Position numbers and translations under genes: made by a program. From positions 89,078 through 153,077 of the forward strand of contig JAPNVD010000013.1 of NCBI GenBank assembly GCA_026627305.1: a stretch of DNA of 64,000 nt, in the 5' to 3' direction. Below the pieces are notes generated by a model. That model ran no database searches and had not been told where the DNA came from. It saw only the letters and a program-made list of their open reading frames with translations. Below, in pieces: positions 16,470 through 24,986 of this stretch. Source of the DNA: Sulfolobaceae archaeon. Its GTDB lineage: Archaea; Thermoproteota; Thermoprotei_A; Sulfolobales; Sulfolobaceae. The stretch's first letter is position 1. Every line of letters begins with the position of its first letter.

Positions 16470-16702
16470 TAAGCGTTAAGGTAGGAAAAGAATGGCTAGA
16501 ACTACTCGAAAAGTTAGCCAGTAACAAGAGGATGAAGTTAAGCGAATTTATAGAGAGATATGTTTTGAAGGAGGACGAATGTCTTAATATCCCTTATATA
16601 GAGCCTTCGGGCTATAAAAAGATAAACTTGAATATAGCTGGCAGTGAGGAGCAGGTTGAAAATGCGATAAAGTTTTACCTATTCTGTATTTCACCTCAAT
16701 AG
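16466..16702 (+). CDS. Small ribbon-helix-helix-like protein
   Basis: The 78-residue product starts ISVKVGKEWLELLEKLASNKRMKLSEFIERYVL, a strand followed by two helices as in CopG/MetJ-type DNA-binding proteins; the C-terminal 45 residues are unrecognised. Its ATG overlaps the stop of the BtuF-like gene (ATGA), so both are made together; a regulator responding to the bound ligand is one idea. The stop overlaps the convergent nuclease-like gene by 12 bases. Confidence 0.5.
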   Translation: MISVKVGKEWLELLEKLASNKRMKLSEFIERYVLKEDECLNIPYIEPSGYKKINLNIAGSEEQVENAIKFYLFCISPQ

Positions 16703-17326
16703 TGTATCTATTGTTAAATACAACTTGTCCGGATCCTTAATCGTGTAGGAGTTACAAACCCATCCTGGAGGAACCCTACATTCGCCTGAATAAGGAAAGG
16801 CTACAACACCCCTCTTGAAGATCTTGTAATAGCCTATTAGTTGTCTATAGTCTACTTTACCCGTCTTAGCTTCAACAGCTATCCTACCCTCAACTATGAA
16901 GTCAGGCTTCGTATAATACCTATTCCCAGTGAACTTTGAGAGGCTAACTTGCACTTCCTTATTTCTTTCAACTTTATACTTTTTGCTAAGCAGTTTGTAG
17001 AGGTATTCTTCAAAGAGCCTACCAATATCCCTATTAATACTGACGATTCTAGATCTCACATCTGTTGGTGCTAAATACACCCTTTCATCTATTTGTATAT
17101 CTAACAGTTTCGCTAACTCTTCTAACTTTCTCAACAGTTTTCCTTCTTCACCTAGTATTTTGAACTTACAGTTCTCCAGCCTTTTCTTCTCCTTTTCACT
17201 CACTATCTCTATGAAGCCTGAATCTACGTAAACTATTATATCCCCACTATCGTTAGGTACTAGCTCATCGTTGATCAAAGAATATCGGTAATACCTCATT
17301 TCTACTTGTAATTTATAGACTTTCAA
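16691..17326 (-). CDS. PD-(D/E)XK nuclease-superfamily protein
   Basis: The C-terminal half of this 211-residue protein holds GRLFEEYLYKLLSKKYKVERN, then TKPDFIVEGRIAVEAKTGKVDYRQLIGYYK: a PD...(E)AK core with Asp, Glu and Lys in the right order plus a following helix with QLIGYYK, like archaeal Holliday-junction and restriction-type nucleases. Residues 1-90 are an unrecognised charged domain. The start overlaps the upstream membrane-protein gene by 14 bases, so they form a pair. Cellular target unknown. Confidence 0.65.
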   Translation of the reverse strand: MKVYKLQVEMRYYRYSLINDELVPNDSGDIIVYVDSGFIEIVSEKEKKRLENCKFKILGEEGKLLRKLEELAKLLDIQIDERVYLAPTDVRSRIVSINRDIGRLFEEYLYKLLSKKYKVERNKEVQVSLSKFTGNRYYTKPDFIVEGRIAVEAKTGKVDYRQLIGYYKIFKRGVVAFPYSGECRVPPGWVCNSYTIKDPDKLYLTIDTLLR

Positions 17327-17840
17327 TCTTAAGCGTTACTAAATATTTTTTGCCATCCCTTTTTACATCATAGACGACCCTAACATTACTGCAATCCCTG
17401 CTTATCTCTATGTTGTCATCTGATATGAACTTGTATGTTGGCTTAGAACACATGGACAAGTCTACATAATCCTTTATTATATTATCTATCTCATCCATAT
17501 TGTTTACGTGAAATTGGATTTCAGTACCTGAAGGAGTTATTGTTGCATAAACTCCTCTACTGCTCATAAGATATGAAATAGCTATACAGGCTATAGAGCC
17601 TATGACGTTTAGCAATATTACTAAGAAAGGAAAGAAGTTGCCCAAGAGCGGTATTTTAATGAAGTATATGAGTATAAAGGAGGTTAACAAAGAGCCTATA
17701 ACAGAGGAATAGAGGCTATATAGAAGGGATTCGGTAGCTTTTCTACTGCTATAGCCAATAATGAAACCCTCTATTACGGGACCTACTAGTGGAAACCACC
17801 ATATCACAAATGGCAAAAGCAAGAGGTACTTTTTCTGCAT
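17313..17840 (-). CDS. Uncharacterised membrane protein paired with the nuclease-like gene
   Basis: The 175-residue protein has about four hydrophobic segments in its first 105 residues (LLLLPFVIWWFPLVGPV, then LYSSVIGSLLTSFILIYF, FPFLVILLNVIGSIACIAISYLM) and a soluble C-terminal tail of about 70 residues with Cys and Asp. No family recognised. It overlaps the downstream nuclease-like gene by 14 bases; the 250 bases upstream to alaX are AT-rich and gene-free. Confidence 0.5.
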   Translation of the reverse strand: MQKKYLLLLPFVIWWFPLVGPVIEGFIIGYSSRKATESLLYSLYSSVIGSLLTSFILIYFIKIPLLGNFFPFLVILLNVIGSIACIAISYLMSSRGVYATITPSGTEIQFHVNNMDEIDNIIKDYVDLSMCSKPTYKFISDDNIEISRDCSNVRVVYDVKRDGKKYLVTLKIESL

Positions 17841-18060
17841 AAAATTCTTTTGTCTATCGATTAATAATAAACTTTATAGTAACCTTCAGCTAGTAGAGAG
17901 ATAGGTCTACATAGTATAATTAAATAATTTCAAAACTTCCTCTAAAGTTGTTTTCATTATATTCCATTCTTGCTATGCTTTTAATGAATTCAATCAATTA
18001 TGCGAAGTTTTTATGGTAAAAACATTATATACAAATTATGGATTCCATGGTCAAGATCGC

Positions 18061-18068
18061 TTTTATAG
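18061..18068 (+). promoter_or_regulatory. TATA box of alaX
   Basis: TTTTATAG is centred 29 bases before ATG 18094, fitting a leaderless transcript. Confidence 0.5.
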
Positions 18069-18093
18069 CTGTTATTTATTATAGATCTTCTTG

Positions 18094-18543
18094 ATGAATG
18101 AAATTGAAGTGAGAACTCATACAGCCCTTCATGTACTAAAGGGAGCTGTTAGGAAAGTTCTAGGGGCTAAGTGGACAGCTAGCGTTTACGTAAAGGAAAA
18201 CCACGGCAGGCTTACAGTGCAATTCGATAGAAAGCCAACTGAGCAAGAGATGGAACAAATATTCTTGTTAGCTAATCAGAAGGTTCAAGATAATGTTCCC
18301 ATAATCATTGAGGAACTGCCAAGAGAGGAGGCTGAGAAAAAGTATGGAGATGAGATGTACGATTTATTTCCAGTACCAAAAGAGGTGAAAGTGCTCTCTA
18401 TAGTTATAATACCAGATTGGAACATAAATGCCTGCAACAAGCATCATACGAGGACTACAGGGGAAGTGGGCAAAATCCTTTTAGACGATTGGAGGTTTAG
18501 GAACGCTAAAAAGCTCTTAGAGATATCATTTAACATAATCTGA
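18094..18543 (+). CDS. alaX: AlaX-type alanyl-tRNA editing protein
   Basis: This 149-residue free-standing editing domain has the zinc motifs of the AlaRS/ThrRS second additional domain: H9-x3-H13 (HTALH) and the C-x3-H motif (CNKHH) near residue 113, followed by TGEVGKI. AlaX proteins hydrolyse Ser or Gly wrongly attached to tRNA-Ala. The size matches the short AlaX-S group. ATG 18094 fits the TATA box; TTG 18091 is directly upstream. Confidence 0.85.
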   Translation: MNEIEVRTHTALHVLKGAVRKVLGAKWTASVYVKENHGRLTVQFDRKPTEQEMEQIFLLANQKVQDNVPIIIEELPREEAEKKYGDEMYDLFPVPKEVKVLSIVIIPDWNINACNKHHTRTTGEVGKILLDDWRFRNAKKLLEISFNII

Positions 18544-18551
18544 GGTAGGGC

Positions 18552-19034
18552 TCACCTCTTTCTAATATAGAACGCAATACCTATTATTATCATAACTCCA
18601 CCCGTAAAGCCTAAAATAATACCTACTGTGAAGTAGATCAAGTAGTTCAACAACTTATCTACTATAGGCAATATTGCATACTCAACGCTTATTGGCTTTG
18701 ATAGATTATTGTATAAGAGCACTGAAGGAGGGTTGACGAAGGCTATATAGTAGCCTTCGTAATATCTCTGTTCTACGGGCATTTCGCTACCGTTAGGAAA
18801 CAGTTGTAAAACCCTTATAGCTGATGTAGAATTATAAACTACTGCACTTTTAGTTGTGATATTACTTATCATAATCCCCTGATGTGCAGTAATGTTAACT
18901 ACTTTTAGATCCTTTAAGGATATGAAGAGCCCTGAAAGGGGATTACCATAAAGAAAACCATCAATAACTAGTATTATTATGCCTATTACAAGAAATGCAA
19001 TACCAATTATGATGAACTTCTTTCCTAATTTCAT
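18552..19034 (-). CDS. Uncharacterised two-TM membrane protein
   Basis: The 160-residue protein has an N-terminal hydrophobic helix (residues 7-26), an extracytoplasmic stretch with N-glycosylation sequons (NIT, NST, NLS), a second helix near residues 132-156 and a basic YIRKR tail. It ends 8 bases from the convergent alaX stop. It belongs to a run of three small membrane-protein genes on this strand. Confidence 0.5.
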   Translation of the reverse strand: MKLGKKFIIIGIAFLVIGIIILVIDGFLYGNPLSGLFISLKDLKVVNITAHQGIMISNITTKSAVVYNSTSAIRVLQLFPNGSEMPVEQRYYEGYYIAFVNPPSVLLYNNLSKPISVEYAILPIVDKLLNYLIYFTVGIILGFTGGVMIIIGIAFYIRKR

Positions 19035-19079
19035 CTTCTCACTAATTTATTATCTTGATTAGTTAAAATTATTGATAAG

Positions 19080-19604
19080 CTAGCTACCTTTTCTTTTCTC
19101 TAGATATGTAAATGGATAAAGTAGGGCTATGGCTAATGCAGCCCAATATATGATCTCAGGGTAAGCAGTATAGGTAATGGAGAAGATCGTGGTATCCGAT
19201 ATTTTACCACTAATTGTTTCAGTCCCAAATATGAAGAGTGGATAATAAATCGTATACTTGAATAGATCGTAAACGAGATAGTCGAAGAAGACGTAAAGGA
19301 TTAGGGGCCATAAGATGTAGAGGATTGTCTGCCAAAAGAAGGCAGAGGAGACCTTGAACTTTCCAGTTATTAAATAGGATAAATAACCAGAATAGAGCAC
19401 GATAATGTAAAATCTATAAGCTAAAAGGATCAAATTTATTATCTTGGTTAAGAGTAAGGATTCTCCAAACAATGTAACCTGAATTTCATAAGGAGAATCA
19501 TAGATCTGAACTAGGTCACCAACGTTATAATACCACCACTCGAAGGGTAACAAAGTTATTATTATAGACCCTAAGAGGTACGTAAAAGTTATCTTGTATT
19601 TCAT
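19080..19604 (-). CDS. Uncharacterised polytopic membrane protein
   Basis: The 174-residue protein has about four hydrophobic segments and many Tyr, Phe and Trp residues (LLPFEWWYYN, FFWQTILYILWPLILYVFFDYLVYD). No family recognised. Its start overlaps the stop of the upstream membrane gene by 4 bases, so they are translated together. Confidence 0.5.
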   Translation of the reverse strand: MKYKITFTYLLGSIIITLLPFEWWYYNVGDLVQIYDSPYEIQVTLFGESLLLTKIINLILLAYRFYIIVLYSGYLSYLITGKFKVSSAFFWQTILYILWPLILYVFFDYLVYDLFKYTIYYPLFIFGTETISGKISDTTIFSITYTAYPEIIYWAALAIALLYPFTYLEKRKGS

Positions 19605-20002
19605 ATACTAACCACCTCAGTTACGTTCAACTCTCCTATCCCTATTGTTATGCTAACGTTCTCTACACCTTTAGCAATGTTCTCCTCTAACTGTGTAAGA
19701 TTGGAATAACTGAGTCTAAAGTTATCGATACTATTTGGGGGTATAACTTGGACTTTCTGAAGCCACAAATCAGGACCAGTAATATTATAGATAGTAATTG
19801 TTTCAGACATCTTGTTAGAAGCTTCAATGTAAATTCCAGTGGAGTTTATTATTACTCTATCTATTCTGAACTTGTTGGTGGAGAGTATGTTGTGGATTTG
19901 TGTATAAGACGGTAGAAAGTAGAGATAAACTTGATTATAGTAACCAACTAGTATTATGATAACGATGAAAGCTATTATTGCACTTACCTTTGCCCAGTCC
20001 AT
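19601..20002 (-). CDS. Uncharacterised membrane-anchored protein
   Basis: The 133-residue protein has one N-terminal TM helix (residues 7-22, IIAFIVIIILVGYY) followed by an extracytoplasmic beta-rich domain with sequons (NST, NMS, NIT, NLT, NVS). No family recognised. It is first in a cluster of three small membrane-protein genes and overlaps the second by 4 bases. Confidence 0.5.
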   Translation of the reverse strand: MDWAKVSAIIAFIVIIILVGYYNQVYLYFLPSYTQIHNILSTNKFRIDRVIINSTGIYIEASNKMSETITIYNITGPDLWLQKVQVIPPNSIDNFRLSYSNLTQLEENIAKGVENVSITIGIGELNVTEVVSI

Positions 20003-20051
20003 TCAACCGTATATATTCTATCATTCCTTAATATAAAAATACTTTTCCTAT

Positions 20052-21050
20052 TTAGTGAGGTTTATAGCTTTCTAATATACCTCCTAACCCCATAGCTGCT
20101 ATATCTCTCTTTGACGGTATTATACCAGCCATCATCATAGTGAAGATTACATCAATGCTATTCTTATCCTTAGAATGAATCCCACCAGCCGAGATACCTA
20201 ATATTGGTATGTCATCCCATAGAGCTATCAGCGACATTGTTGTAGGCTTAATGGGAACTCCATAGGCTATAATATTTGTCGCGATCTTTCTTATGGCTAT
20301 AGGAGTCCTATCCGTTGGATCTACAGACATCCCTCCAGTAACTATTATACCCTCAGCACCTGCGTCTCTAGCCTTCTTTATTTCAGCTATTATCTTCTCT
20401 TCATCATCAGGTGCAAAAGCGTAAAACACTATCTCCCAGCCGTATTTTTCAGCCTTAGACCTAATTATAGGTAAGTACTCGTCCTTTTTCCTCCCTTCAT
20501 ATATTTCAGTCCCAGTTATCACAGCTCCAATTTTCTTCCTTATAAACGGCCTTACCTTAACGAAAGGTTTCACATCTTTTACTAAATCTTCCAATTCTTT
20601 CCTCTTCATACTTAAAGGTATGACCTCAACAGTTCCCACAAGCTCTTTAGCCCCTAAGGCAGTATAGTTCTGCTTGACTATAACATAGACCTGCATGTTC
20701 ATGTTGAAGTTAGTCAAGCTCTCCCCATCAACTTCTAGAACCCCAGGGATTTTGGAGTAAAGAAATGTAAGACCTTGTCTTCCCGGAGATACCTCTATAG
20801 TAGAAGTATCAACTACCTTATTTGCCACAAACGGTGTTATTTCCCACTCATAAACCAGATCCTCGTTCTCCTTGGCTTCATCTTCTATCCAAACGTAATA
20901 GACTCCAGAGTTCTTCAACTTTTCAACATCTTCAGGGCTTATTATATGGCCTCTTTGCAATAATGTTCCTGCTATTTCTGGCGTTACTATTGTGGTATCA
21001 TAAGCTAGCTTTTTGCCTATAGCCTCCTCTGTCCTTACTTTACGTATCAT
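20052..21050 (-). CDS. Molybdopterin-binding-domain protein (MoaB/MogA/CinA-like)
   Basis: The 332-residue protein ends in a molybdopterin-binding domain: IGAVITGTEIYEG near residue 173, EIVFYAFAPDDEEKI, GAEGIIVTGGMSVDPTDRTP (the TGG-S-DxTP signature), PTTMSLIALWDDIPILGISAGG. The first half (RTEEAIGKKLAYDTTIVTPEI...GHIISPEDVEKLKNSGVYYVWI) resembles a MoeA-type N-terminal segment. Such proteins act in molybdenum or tungsten cofactor synthesis or use; no molybdoenzyme is nearby. Single gene, divergent from the zinc-ribbon membrane protein. Confidence 0.78.
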   Translation of the reverse strand: MIRKVRTEEAIGKKLAYDTTIVTPEIAGTLLQRGHIISPEDVEKLKNSGVYYVWIEDEAKENEDLVYEWEITPFVANKVVDTSTIEVSPGRQGLTFLYSKIPGVLEVDGESLTNFNMNMQVYVIVKQNYTALGAKELVGTVEVIPLSMKRKELEDLVKDVKPFVKVRPFIRKKIGAVITGTEIYEGRKKDEYLPIIRSKAEKYGWEIVFYAFAPDDEEKIIAEIKKARDAGAEGIIVTGGMSVDPTDRTPIAIRKIATNIIAYGVPIKPTTMSLIALWDDIPILGISAGGIHSKDKNSIDVIFTMMMAGIIPSKRDIAAMGLGGILESYKPH

Positions 21051-21102
21051 AATTTAACCTTAGTCCCAAAAGTTATAAATCTTTACAAGAATAATAAGCT
21101 AC

Positions 21103-21807
21103 ATGCCTAAAAAATGCCCTAGATGTGGATATGAAAACCCCGATGATGCTCTTTACTGTATGCGATGTGGCTACCCATTATCGCAGCAGTCAGGTTCATC
21201 TACAAATGTGCTAGAGAACGCCTTCAATCTTCTGCTGAAGAATTCAAAGCTTATCTACTTTCCATTGGGTTTCCTAATTTTACAGATCTTAGTATTAATA
21301 ATCCTCTTCCTATTTACAGCAATACCGCCAGTTTCCATATTCAGACCTCTTGTTGTTGGTATATCCTTATTAGTGGCCTTTGTATTGAGCGTAATAGAAT
21401 CTATAGGATTTGCATATGTAATAAATAGGGTTACTGAAGAGGCCTATCATATAGTGGCTCCACAGAACCCTCTAAAAATGGATTTCTCTAAATTATATAA
21501 CTATGTTATTGGCTTAGGGATAATTGGAGGTATCCTTGGCTTAGCCGGACAACCCTTAGTTTGGGTTATAGTAGGGTTATTGAGCTTAGGGATTTATATC
21601 GCTTCAATTCTATTAATGGAAAACGCACAGGTAACCTTAGATAATATCTTCAATTGGCTATCTAGGTTGTTTAATCAAGATGTTCTCACAGCTATTGTTA
21701 TTATAATATTAGGAATACTCAACATGATCCCTGTAATAGATGTTTTCACAATACCTTACTTAGCATTGGTGTTCGTAGAAGAGGAGATAAAAAGTAGTAA
21801 AATTTGA
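21103..21807 (+). CDS. Zinc-ribbon membrane protein
   Basis: Residues 4-22 form a zinc ribbon (CPRCGYENPDDALYCMRCG, two CxxC knuckles), followed by a Ser-rich linker and about five hydrophobic segments over the remaining 200 residues. Such fusions are common in archaea with no assigned function. The gene is convergent with the exporter-linked gene, and an inverted repeat lies between the stops. Confidence 0.6.
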   Translation: MPKKCPRCGYENPDDALYCMRCGYPLSQQSGSSTNVLENAFNLLLKNSKLIYFPLGFLILQILVLIILFLFTAIPPVSIFRPLVVGISLLVAFVLSVIESIGFAYVINRVTEEAYHIVAPQNPLKMDFSKLYNYVIGLGIIGGILGLAGQPLVWVIVGLLSLGIYIASILLMENAQVTLDNIFNWLSRLFNQDVLTAIVIIILGILNMIPVIDVFTIPYLALVFVEEEIKSSKI

Positions 21808-21813
21808 GAGAAA

Positions 21814-21841
21814 AGAAGAGAGTATGTATTTAATCTCTTCT
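21814..21841. terminator. Inverted repeat between convergent genes, possible two-way terminator
   Basis: AGAAGAGA (21814-21821) and TCTCTTCT (21834-21841) are exact complements separated by 12 bases, within the 49 bases between two convergent stop codons. A hairpin here could end transcripts from both sides. Confidence 0.4.
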
Positions 21842-21856
21842 CGCTCTGTCCTTTTA

Positions 21857-23002
21857 TCAAAGCCCTAAGACGCCTAGCTCATTACCCAATACACTTAGCA
21901 TGAACTGGTTATTTACGTATTCGTTAAAGCTCTCTATTATTATATAATGTCTATCTATAGCATAGAGAATGCTGGAGTTATTCATGTGAGATATCAAGTA
22001 CTGGGCGCCATCATAAGTCCCTGTAGTATAATTGATTGCAAAAGCCTCAGCTATGGTGAAAGTCTCGTTTACTGCAGTTTCATTGATTGCCTTTATTGTT
22101 GCTAATACGCTATGGAGTGTAGAATTTGTATAATAACCTATATACATGCTAGTTGCGTTTAGGCTCTTAATTATCTTGAAGATTTTGTTCTGCCTCCAGA
22201 ATCCATGATGATGTGGATCTTGGTTAGAGAGTACATAGATGTAATTATGGTGTCCAAAGAAGTTCATCTCGGACAAGCTTGGAAATGTTAGATTTATGGC
22301 TGAGAAGTTCAAATACCCCCATGCAGTTAAGCTCATGTAAGGAATTGTAGTTAGCTTACTTGGAACTGGTGGAACCTTCCAATGATTAGCCTTCAATGTG
22401 TTATATTCGTCCTTAATGATAGAAACTGCCGATTTTATGTTATTAGAAGTGCCATTAACTAGTGAGAAGAATAGTGTCTTATTAACGTACCCTAGGGCAA
22501 TTCCATAGAAAGATACATTACCATAGGCATAATTCATACTCTGATAAGTGCTCGTGTTGAAGTTTAATAGAAGAACTAATAAGCTCTCTATTTTGTTGAA
22601 GTTTATACTGCTGTTCGTTGCTAGAACTGCTCCAAGAATAAACGTTGTAGAATTGTGCTTTAGGACTTCGAAGTAGGATTGTGTTATGTTAGGTAAAGCA
22701 CTCATGTACATAGCGTAATTTGAGTTTTCAAAGTTTCCTCCATTATTTAAGTAATGATTTAACAGCTGAGAGAAATTATTTACCTGTGCCCAGACTACTA
22801 GGGAGAAACCAGGTATACCTGTGGCGTTAGTGGCCTGTTGCGTAGATATTAAGACACTAGGTTGTGCAGATACCACTGGATTGAACTTATGGGCTAACGC
22901 TATTCCAGTACCTATTACTATTGCAGCAATTAATATTAATGATATTATAGATATCGGTTTCATGAGTTTGAATAATCCTTTTATACTATTAAAATTTTTC
23001 AC
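21857..23002 (-). CDS. Membrane-anchored extracytoplasmic protein of the ABC-2 exporter operon
   Basis: The 381-residue protein has one N-terminal TM helix (residues 16-38, ISIISLILIAAIVIGTGIALAH) then a long exported domain rich in Asn, Ser, Thr and Tyr with many sequons. No family recognised. Its start is immediately next to the permease stop, so it is the third gene of an ABC operon and could be the exporter's partner, substrate or receptor. A His-rich patch (DPHHHG) lies near residue 265. Confidence 0.55.
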   Translation of the reverse strand: MKNFNSIKGLFKLMKPISIISLILIAAIVIGTGIALAHKFNPVVSAQPSVLISTQQATNATGIPGFSLVVWAQVNNFSQLLNHYLNNGGNFENSNYAMYMSALPNITQSYFEVLKHNSTTFILGAVLATNSSINFNKIESLLVLLLNFNTSTYQSMNYAYGNVSFYGIALGYVNKTLFFSLVNGTSNNIKSAVSIIKDEYNTLKANHWKVPPVPSKLTTIPYMSLTAWGYLNFSAINLTFPSLSEMNFFGHHNYIYVLSNQDPHHHGFWRQNKIFKIIKSLNATSMYIGYYTNSTLHSVLATIKAINETAVNETFTIAEAFAINYTTGTYDGAQYLISHMNNSSILYAIDRHYIIIESFNEYVNNQFMLSVLGNELGVLGL

Positions 23003-23862
23003 TAAAATACTCTTTTCGGTATGTCTCTATGTAGAAAAGTGTAAATGGATATAAAGATAGGTACCACAGAGTAGGCAATTATAGAAAGCGAACTCAAAAG
23101 AGGACTCCCTGGCGTTCCTCCAAATAAGGATAAGCCTTCAACTAAGAAATAAGCCCCAGGTATGTTAATAGCTATGGAATATGGGAACTCCTCCGCACCC
23201 CACGTTGGGAAATACATACTTATACTTAGATAACTTAAATTCCTAGTCAGAGTTGAAAGTAATATTAACACATCAACTAACGCTACTGATGTAACTAAAA
23301 TAACGCTAGCAACTAGAAATGCAATATTCCCCCTCCTTATTATTTCACCAACCAGAAATGCTATAGAGTAAAAGGTTAGGGCTGAAAACACAACGGCACC
23401 AAAGAGTTCAGGCAGGAAGTTGAGATACACCTGGGTACCAAAGTAGAAAAACGATAAGAAAAGGGAGATGATAACCATCAATCCATACATTAGGGTAAGT
23501 AAAACGTAACCGCCTATGAACTTCCCTGAAATGAAGCTGAGCCTAGTTATAGGTTTTGTTAGTAGGAAATCCATTGTCCCGTGCTCATACTCTTCAGCCA
23601 TAGATCCAGCTGATATGGATATTGCGATGAAGTGTATTAAGAAGCTTTGAGGCAAGAGAACACCTATAAGCCATACATATTCATGAATGGAAGATAAAAA
23701 TCTGGCAGCGGTATGAGTGCTCTTTGCGTAATCTAGCAAAACGTAAGTGCCTATTTCGAATAAGAACGTTATTATTATTAGCGTTATAACCTTCTTCCTA
23801 GCTATAGCTCTCCTGATTTCATAAAGGATTATTTTCTCTATCACCTTTGACAGCCCTCTCAT
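23002..23862 (-). CDS. ABC-2-type transporter permease
   Basis: The 286-residue protein has six hydrophobic segments arranged as in ABC-2 permeases, with a conserved AEEYEHGTMDFLLTKPITR loop (the EREHGT...L-PI-R signature) near residues 92-110. It should form the membrane channel with the ATPase just upstream, whose 3' end it overlaps by 44 bases; a GTG at 23844 would shorten the overlap. Substrate unknown. Confidence 0.8.
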   Translation of the reverse strand: MRGLSKVIEKIILYEIRRAIARKKVITLIIITFLFEIGTYVLLDYAKSTHTAARFLSSIHEYVWLIGVLLPQSFLIHFIAISISAGSMAEEYEHGTMDFLLTKPITRLSFISGKFIGGYVLLTLMYGLMVIISLFLSFFYFGTQVYLNFLPELFGAVVFSALTFYSIAFLVGEIIRRGNIAFLVASVILVTSVALVDVLILLSTLTRNLSYLSISMYFPTWGAEEFPYSIAINIPGAYFLVEGLSLFGGTPGSPLLSSLSIIAYSVVPIFISIYTFLHRDIPKRVF

Positions 23863-24742
23863 AAGCCCTATCTAGGTCTAGGTCAAGATAAAACGACTTC
23901 ACTTTTACCCCCTTTGAGATCAAGTAATCCAAGAGCTCCTCCCTTTTATCCTCTTTAAGTGTAACCATTATTTTCTCTTTATCAATATCTTCAATACCAC
24001 TCACGTAATTGAGCTCGCTTATAGCCCTCTTTAAGGCTTCTAAGTTCCTACTCTCTATTATCACTCTAGTCCCCAGGAACTGTTTAACCAAATCCTCCTT
24101 TGTTCCATGAAATATTATCCTCCCTTTATATATAACATAAATATCCTGGGCTAACTCTTTTACATCCTCCATTATATGGGAGGTCATTAGAACGCTGACT
24201 CCGTATTCCTTGCTTATTCTCCTTATCAAATCCCTTATATGCATTGTAATTATAGGATCAGTACCCATGTAAGGTTCGTCAAGAATGAGGACCTCAGGAG
24301 ATCCTAATAATGCCTCAGCGATGGCTAACCTCTGTACCATGCCTTTACTGAACTTAGCTATCTTCTTGTTTTCGACATCTTTTAGTTCAACTAGCTCTAA
24401 AACCCTTCTCACTTCTGACCTACTAACGCCTTTCATAGATGCTGAGAACTCCAACAATTGCCTAGCTGTGAAGAACCCGGGTAGATTTGGGATTTCCTGA
24501 ACGTAACCTACTTTTTTGAATAGATCCTTATCACGGAAGGGATTATGACCTAAAATCTCCACCTTTCCTCTATCTGGGAATATTAACCCCACAATAATCC
24601 TTATAGTTGTTGTCTTTCCTGATCCATTAGGTCCTAACAGAGCTGTTATACCACCTTTTTCTACATTTATAGAAATACCATTAAGGATATTCTCTGAGCC
24701 ATATCTCTTCCATAGGTCTTCAACAATTATTGAATAATTCAT
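23819..24742 (-). CDS. ABC transporter ATP-binding protein
   Basis: This 307-residue ATPase has Walker A GPNGSGKTT (residues about 35-43), Q-loop YVQE, signature FSKGMVQRL (the first Ser of LSGGQ kept), Walker B VLILDEP and switch TSHIMED, as in drug/ABC-2 exporters (CcmA type). A 90-residue C-terminal extension (HGTKEDLVKQFL...) is normal for this class. First gene of a three-gene operon with a permease and an anchored extracytoplasmic protein. Confidence 0.9.
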   Translation of the reverse strand: MNYSIIVEDLWKRYGSENILNGISINVEKGGITALLGPNGSGKTTTIRIIVGLIFPDRGKVEILGHNPFRDKDLFKKVGYVQEIPNLPGFFTARQLLEFSASMKGVSRSEVRRVLELVELKDVENKKIAKFSKGMVQRLAIAEALLGSPEVLILDEPYMGTDPIITMHIRDLIRRISKEYGVSVLMTSHIMEDVKELAQDIYVIYKGRIIFHGTKEDLVKQFLGTRVIIESRNLEALKRAISELNYVSGIEDIDKEKIMVTLKEDKREELLDYLISKGVKVKSFYLDLDLDRAYERAVKGDRENNPL

Positions 24743-24893
24743 TTAAACTTAGTAGTAGATTTCATCGCGGAAAAATAAGTCTTGCTATAACGACAAATAA
24801 AGAAGTTTAGTAATTTTATTAAGTATAAAATGGAAAGTCTGTAATAGATTATTTAATCATAAGTAAATTTATATATTCCGTTTAATCCCAATT

Positions 24894-24933
24894 CTATACT
24901 TTATACTTTATAAATTAGTATAAACTTGTATAG
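24894..24933. promoter_or_regulatory. Nested inverted repeats upstream of the cytochrome bd-type genes
   Basis: Four related half-sites, CTATAC (24894-24899), TTATAC (24901-24906), GTATAA (24918-24923) and GTATAG (24928-24933), are arranged with twofold symmetry around about 24913, some 55-90 bases before the cydA ATG. This looks like a two-dimer operator. No known regulator can be assigned from the sequence alone. Confidence 0.4.
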
Positions 24934-24986
24934 TAAAAGGGTTAAATTTACTAATTTAGTTAATTTGAACTTAGGTGTAAGTAAGA

